From the NCBI RefSeq assembly GCF_000143415.4, contig NW_003314265.1, positions 386,405 through 450,404 on the forward strand: a stretch of DNA of 64,000 bases. Reading direction: 5' to 3'. Source of the DNA: Selaginella moellendorffii (Eukaryota > Streptophyta > Lycopodiopsida > Selaginellales > Selaginellaceae). The notes beneath the pieces were generated by a model that saw nothing but the letters and a program-made list of their open reading frames with translations, had not been told where the DNA came from and did not search any database. Shown in pieces: positions 60,474 to 64,000 of this stretch. Position 1 is the first letter of the stretch. Every line of letters begins with the position of its first letter. A program made the position numbers and the translations under genes.

Positions 60474-60945
60474 TGCAACGAAAGATAAACTCAATGGGAT
60501 CTATTAAAGACATGACTCCAGATAGTATATATCCATGGCTTTGCAATGGAGCTAGATGGAGTTCACTTACGTTTGTTATGAACACTATGTTAAAAGAGGT
60601 GTGCCCAGGTGTGACTCAATTTCCAACATTTTCCAGCTATGAGAGCCCAGGAGTTCTTCACGTCCATAGTGAATACACCTCAAGAATCACAATGCAAGAC
60701 AGAGGAAGCAAGAGGATTCAACGATTGCCTAGACGCTGTGGCGGGTAACAATGGGAGCATCAATGATTGCGAGCAGCACAGCGGCGGTCGGCAATGTGGG
60801 GAGGACACGGCGATGGCTGTTGATGACGATCAAGGCTGCCATACTCCCAAATTCTAGATGGAGTTCACTTACGCTTGCTATGACACTATGTTAAAAAAGG
60901 CATGCAATTTGTAAATGCATTGCAACGAAAGATAAACTCTTGCCA
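60474..60945. repeat. Dispersed direct repeats in the right arm of the transposon
   Basis: CTAGATGGAGTTCACTTACG occurs at about 60552 and 60854 (and, altered, at the right outer flank 61286). TGCAACGAAAGATAAACTC occurs at about 60474 and 60920. The order is swapped between copies, pointing to a partial duplication or rearrangement. A 72-codon frame at 60639-60857 lies between them; it has no recognised features. Confidence 0.75.
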
Positions 60946-61259
60946 TGAGCGCCAAGAGCAAGACGTGAGAACATAGTGCTCTAGATAAGGTAGTATGGTA
61001 TGCAATTTAGTCGATTGTCCATTTGGTTTGCAACATTAACAACTTGCTCAAATGCATGGGATGAATGGGTCTATGGGCCATGAATGGCTCCATTCCATAC
61101 ATAGCATGGGTCATTGCTATGGGCATGATGCCCCATCCGGGGCATAAGGATTGGATATTCGTAAAATATTCTATGCCTGTGTTTTTTTCACACTCATAAT
61201 ACACGTGGACCAATAGCAAGCATACACGTGGTGTGAGTAAAATCCACCGTTGTAAAATC

Positions 61260-61285
61260 CACCCTTTTACGAATTGCACGCCATA
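61260..61285 (-). repeat. Right terminal inverted repeat
   Basis: Perfect 26-bp partner of 52722-52747. A related inner word, TATGGTATGCAATTTAG at 61001, faces inward as an extra subterminal copy. Confidence 0.93.
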
Positions 61286-61290
61286 CTAGA

Positions 61291-61916
61291 TGGAAGTTCA
61301 CTACAATCTTCCCAGAATTTAATTTCTCGTGTATATTTTGTTTAAATTGTAAACATTAAGTTAAAGATTTCAGTTTATCCTCAGAAATAAATAAGCAAAC
61401 TCTAATATTTATTTTATTTGTATTCCTATTTTTCATTAAAAATATAAATACTGAAGAAAATATTAAATTAGTGTTTTAAAATAAAATTATAAGCATAAAT
61501 AGAAATATCCATTAACCCAAAAAAGCCTTAGTTTTTAGCTTTTGCAGTCTAGATTGAAATCAATTTGACGGCTATCAAAATTTGATTATGTTAATTTTAA
61601 TGTATGGCTGTTAATATTAATATACAACATTGTAGCTTTATACTTAGACCTTATAACTTTTAATAAAATAATTGCACAAAATGAAAAAGTTTATAATTTA
61701 TAAAGACAAGATTAATATCAAGATTAAATATCAAAATATAAAAAAGAGACCGTGGGAAATATTCTTAGAATATTCTATGGTTATCATGATTTTCTTAGCT
61801 TTAAATAGAGCCAGAGAATCCTTGTGCTTTCTTCCCTGATATGGAGTTCAGAGAACAAGAGTAAAGAAAGACGAGTCACACTACAAATTTTGGAGGATGG
61901 ATCGTGATATCTTACA
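61291..61916. other. AT-rich spacer
   Basis: No gene supported. Likely 3' flank of the reductase pseudogene and the outer flank of the transposon. Confidence 0.5.
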
Positions 61917-62790
61917 TTATAGATTCTGGTAAATTTTGCAGACAGAAGGTAATCCATAATCAATCTTGAAGCAGTCACTAGGTATGATTTTTTTATCCTT
62001 CATTTTCTGGATCCACAAGCAGATGGACTTCTCGGTGTTCCTGAAGCCGTAGTCTTTGCTCTTGTTGATGATAAATTGCGGCAACTTCATCACCAGATCA
62101 TAAAGCCACCACGTTTCAGGTTGAAGGTCAGACTCTAGGAGTCCACATTTGGTTGTAATATCCTTCCCGATTGTCTCCTTACCATGCATCATTCACTAAG
62201 CTCTTACCACCACCGTCGTACTCCTGTGGAGCTTCCGCATGAAGATTAAGTTCCCTGGCCAGTAGGTTCCACAGCCTCTTCCAGCTGATGAGATCCCCGT
62301 TATCGATGTTAAAGGCTTGATTATGAGCATTTGGATTCATGCAACTCTTGCTCGGCTATCAAGCCCGCATCCAATAAATTCGTGAAGCTGTTCCATTTGT
62401 TCAAGTCGCCAGGGAAGACGAAGTTGAGACCTTCTTTCTTGCAGATTGCAGCACACACTGCTAAACGTCCCAACATGTTAGCGTAGTCTCTAGGTGCAAA
62501 TCCGATGATGATATTCGCACGATGAACAGACCAAGTCAGATTGGCAGCTTTGCATGCCTCCCAAAGGATATCCTCTTGCGTGTAAAAATTTGATATTCCA
62601 TGTATCCTCGGCATATCTTCTGTAAACGGTGGCTCGTTGACTTGTAAGCCAATCATATTAGAGGAAGGTCCTAAATAGTGCTTGGTTCCAGTCTGCAAGC
62701 AGACATGCTTGATCTTTTTTGCGACTGGGATGATCGTTTAGCGTCTGCATTCAGTCAGCGACAATTTGGATCCTTTAAGTTATACCTCCT
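61917..62790 (-). pseudogene. PRISE/VEP1 (progesterone 5-beta-reductase / iridoid synthase-like) pseudogene
   Basis: Minus-strand blocks match the C-terminal two thirds of plant PRISE short-chain reductases: IPVAKKIKHVCLQTG, KHYLGP, PPFTEDMPRIHGISNFYTQE, LTWSVHRANIIIGFAP, CAAICKKEGLNFV, GLIAEQEL, then (frame change near 62335) NAHNQAFNIDNGDLISWKRLW, then (frame change near 62190) a tail with KDYGFRNTEKSICLWIQKMK and stop at 61917. In the family the active Tyr lies in NFYYT.ED; here it reads NFYTQED, with one of the two Tyr positions missing. The N-terminal Rossmann half is absent or beyond recognition upstream of 62790, where a stop also occurs. Two frameshifts and a missing N-terminus mark a pseudogene. 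Confidence 0.82.
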
Positions 62791-63270
62791 TTTGGAGTGG
62801 TAAAATTGTCCGGCTGGAAACTTCATCTTGTCTGGAACTTACTATCAGCGAGAGACAGCCATTATCCGTCTCAGACCTCACACACCTTCCTCCACACAAA
62901 CACTTAAGAAAGAAAATATTTCCTTGCACTGCTGCTTCTTGTTGTTTTGCTCAACCTTTATGTGTTCATAGAAAGAACCTTTGGTCATTTATATCTACTC
63001 TTGTTGCAAAATCTATTTTATATATTTGATCACAAAAATATCTAACTTTCCTAGTTCCTACAAACATTGTAAACCTCAAACTACCGATTTAATTATTAGA
63101 ACATTAGAGTGCCTCCCACGAACCTTTTCCATCTTCAACACCGATGATCCCTCGAGGTTGGGAGTTGTTGCCACGGAATCTTAATCCGCCGTTGCCGGGG
63201 ATCGAACCCGCGGACATGCAACCACGTAATATATGGTTTGTTTACAGGAAGAATAAAAAACTTACTGACG
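62791..63270. other. Spacer between reductase pseudogene and AUX/LAX gene
   Basis: No gene. On the minus strand near 63190-63215 there is a tRNA T-arm-like string (GGGTTCGATCCCCGG) but no complete cloverleaf; it may be a SINE or tRNA fossil. Confidence 0.45.
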
Positions 63271-64000
63271 TCAAGACTTTGGTGGACACTGGTAACACCT
63301 CGCAAAAAGCCCAAAAGTTCGCACTTGTCTTGTCAGGTTGGAAATCGTTGCCCATCCTCCAATCCCAACACCCACCACCACCACCCACAAAATCACTCCC
63401 AGATTGATGCAATACATTCCAGCCCAGCTGCGTATCCAGAATGGAGGTTGCTCAAATGAACTCTATTAAGAAAACAAAAAGCCATTGTTAAGTTACCAAC
63501 ATGCAAAGGGAAACAAAAACCATTTACCTTGCGTGCCTTCTCACTTCTGAAGACGATCATATGCGTAAGGCATGGAAGGAAGTAAACAGCGAGCGTTGTA
63601 AAGAAGGAACCGTTGAAGGAGTCGATGGGACCAAAGAAAGGCAGCATAATCGCACAAAACCATATGAGGAGAAAAACCGGTATCCTGGCAGCCACTTTTA
63701 ACAGGTAGTAATTCGAGTGGTGAATCCCAAAAAGCTTCTCACACATAATGAAGAATGGCAACGCTACGAGACCAAATTCAAAGAACTGCAAGATAAAAGA
63801 GTTAGAGCAATGGCACACACAAAGAAAAAAGGATAAACACTCTTTGACAAACCTGGTGGATGATAATCAGTACTACCGCGGCATCGCGGAACTTCGTCCT
63901 GGGAAGAACAGCGAAGGCGTTAGCGTTGTGCAGCATCCTATCGCCAAAAGCCCAGTATACAGTTGATGCAGATGGTAGCGTCAAGGTGAGAGTATATAAG
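63271..64000 (-). CDS. LAX: AUX1/LAX auxin influx carrier, C-terminal part (runs off the window)
   Basis: Three exons are visible on the minus strand: 63853-64000 (5' side continues beyond the window), 63528-63785 and 63271-63462 with the stop. They encode family blocks: LYTLTLPSASTVYWAFGD, ANAFAVLPRTKFRDAAVVL, then FFIMCEKLFGIHHS, ARIPVFLLIWFCAIMLPFFG, YFLPCLTHMIVFRSEKAR, and the end GVGIGGWATISNLTRQ, TFGLFARCYQCPP. These correspond to transmembrane helices 8-11 of the AAAP-family proton/auxin symporter in the plasma membrane. About 200 residues are present of roughly 480. The sequence is more diverged from angiosperm AUX1 than is typical (FFEFGLVALPFF for FITFGFACTPLY), so substrate specificity is not certain. 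Confidence 0.9.

Larger units (their letters stand above)
52722..61285 (+). mobile_element. Complete DDE DNA transposon carrying transposase and HECT-like genes
   Basis: 8,564 bp. The ends are perfect 26-bp inverted repeats (first 20 bases TATGGCGTGCAATTCGTAAA) at 52722-52747 and 61260-61285. Both sides are flanked by the same five bases CTAGA (52717-52721 and 61286-61290). Inside are a spliced transposase gene with an intact DDE triad (about 53120-54885), a spliced HECT-like gene (about 55209-59284) and a minus-strand 151-codon frame (59425-59880). Subterminal parts share words between the ends (for example GATGCCCCATGGATG at the left and CATGCCCCGGATGGGG at the right, inverted). Identical terminal repeats suggest recent activity. 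I cannot place it in a named superfamily; the transposase core resembles the integrase-like proteins found in many animal genomes rather than hAT, MULE or CACTA. Confidence 0.88.

Noticed and set aside
61001-61285. Separate 285-bp MITE sharing the right terminus
   Set aside because: The flanks of this interval (GGTAG and CTAGA) do not match, while the outer pair 52717-52721 and 61286-61290 match exactly, so the larger element is preferred.
63185-63260. tRNA-like T-arm (GGGTTCGATCCCCGG) on the minus strand
   Set aside because: The T-stem pairs over only four bases and no acceptor, D or anticodon arm can be built; not a tRNA gene.

Overview
The window is eukaryotic nuclear DNA from a land plant. 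Genes carry many short GT-AG introns (about 45-75 bp), phases join exactly across exons, and the families are plant-typical: galacturonosyltransferase, COP1-interacting protein 7-like, CDKC kinase, AUX/LAX auxin carrier and thaumatin-like proteins. The very short introns and gene islands alternating with transposon-rich blocks fit a lycophyte such as Selaginella best; that assignment is inference.

Region by region. (1) 0.5-8 kb is a gene island: a small one-helix membrane protein, a mitochondrial coiled-coil protein (DUF1640/CCDC90), a GAUT glycosyltransferase and an RNF216-type RBR ubiquitin ligase. (2) 8.4-18.3 kb is nested repeats: an RPA70-like pseudogene, then a minus-strand Ty3/gypsy remnant whose reverse transcriptase is split by a 7.7 kb gene-less LTR element (a LARD) with intact 5-bp target duplications. 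(3) 19.4-24.7 kb: a CIP7-like gene, ribosomal protein S3 copy 1 and two small predicted proteins. (4) 25-44 kb is mostly decayed mobile or repetitive DNA: a TRIM-like element, a broken gene combining a ParB-like motif and a methyltransferase-like motif, GC-rich minisatellites, a broken SWIM-finger gene, and a three-level nest (small LTR < Ty3/gypsy element < solo LTR of the LARD family). (5) 45-52.4 kb is a second gene island: CCCH zinc-finger protein, a divergent pair of thaumatin-like proteins, CDKC with two GC-AG introns, and ribosomal protein S3 copy 2. (6) 52.7-61.3 kb is one apparently complete DNA transposon with 26-bp perfect terminal inverted repeats and 5-bp target duplications; it carries a spliced DDE integrase-like transposase, a spliced HECT-ubiquitin-ligase-like gene and an opposite-strand small gene. 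(7) 61.9-64 kb: a PRISE/VEP1 reductase pseudogene and the 3' end of an AUX/LAX auxin carrier.

The host genes are ordinary housekeeping, cell-wall and signalling genes with no shared pathway. The most interesting object is the DDE plus HECT transposon. Second are the ParB/methyltransferase-like relic and the LARD, whose LTRs are homologous to those of the neighbouring gag-bearing element that could have supplied its proteins. Exon boundaries were derived by hand from reading frame, splice dinucleotides and family motifs.
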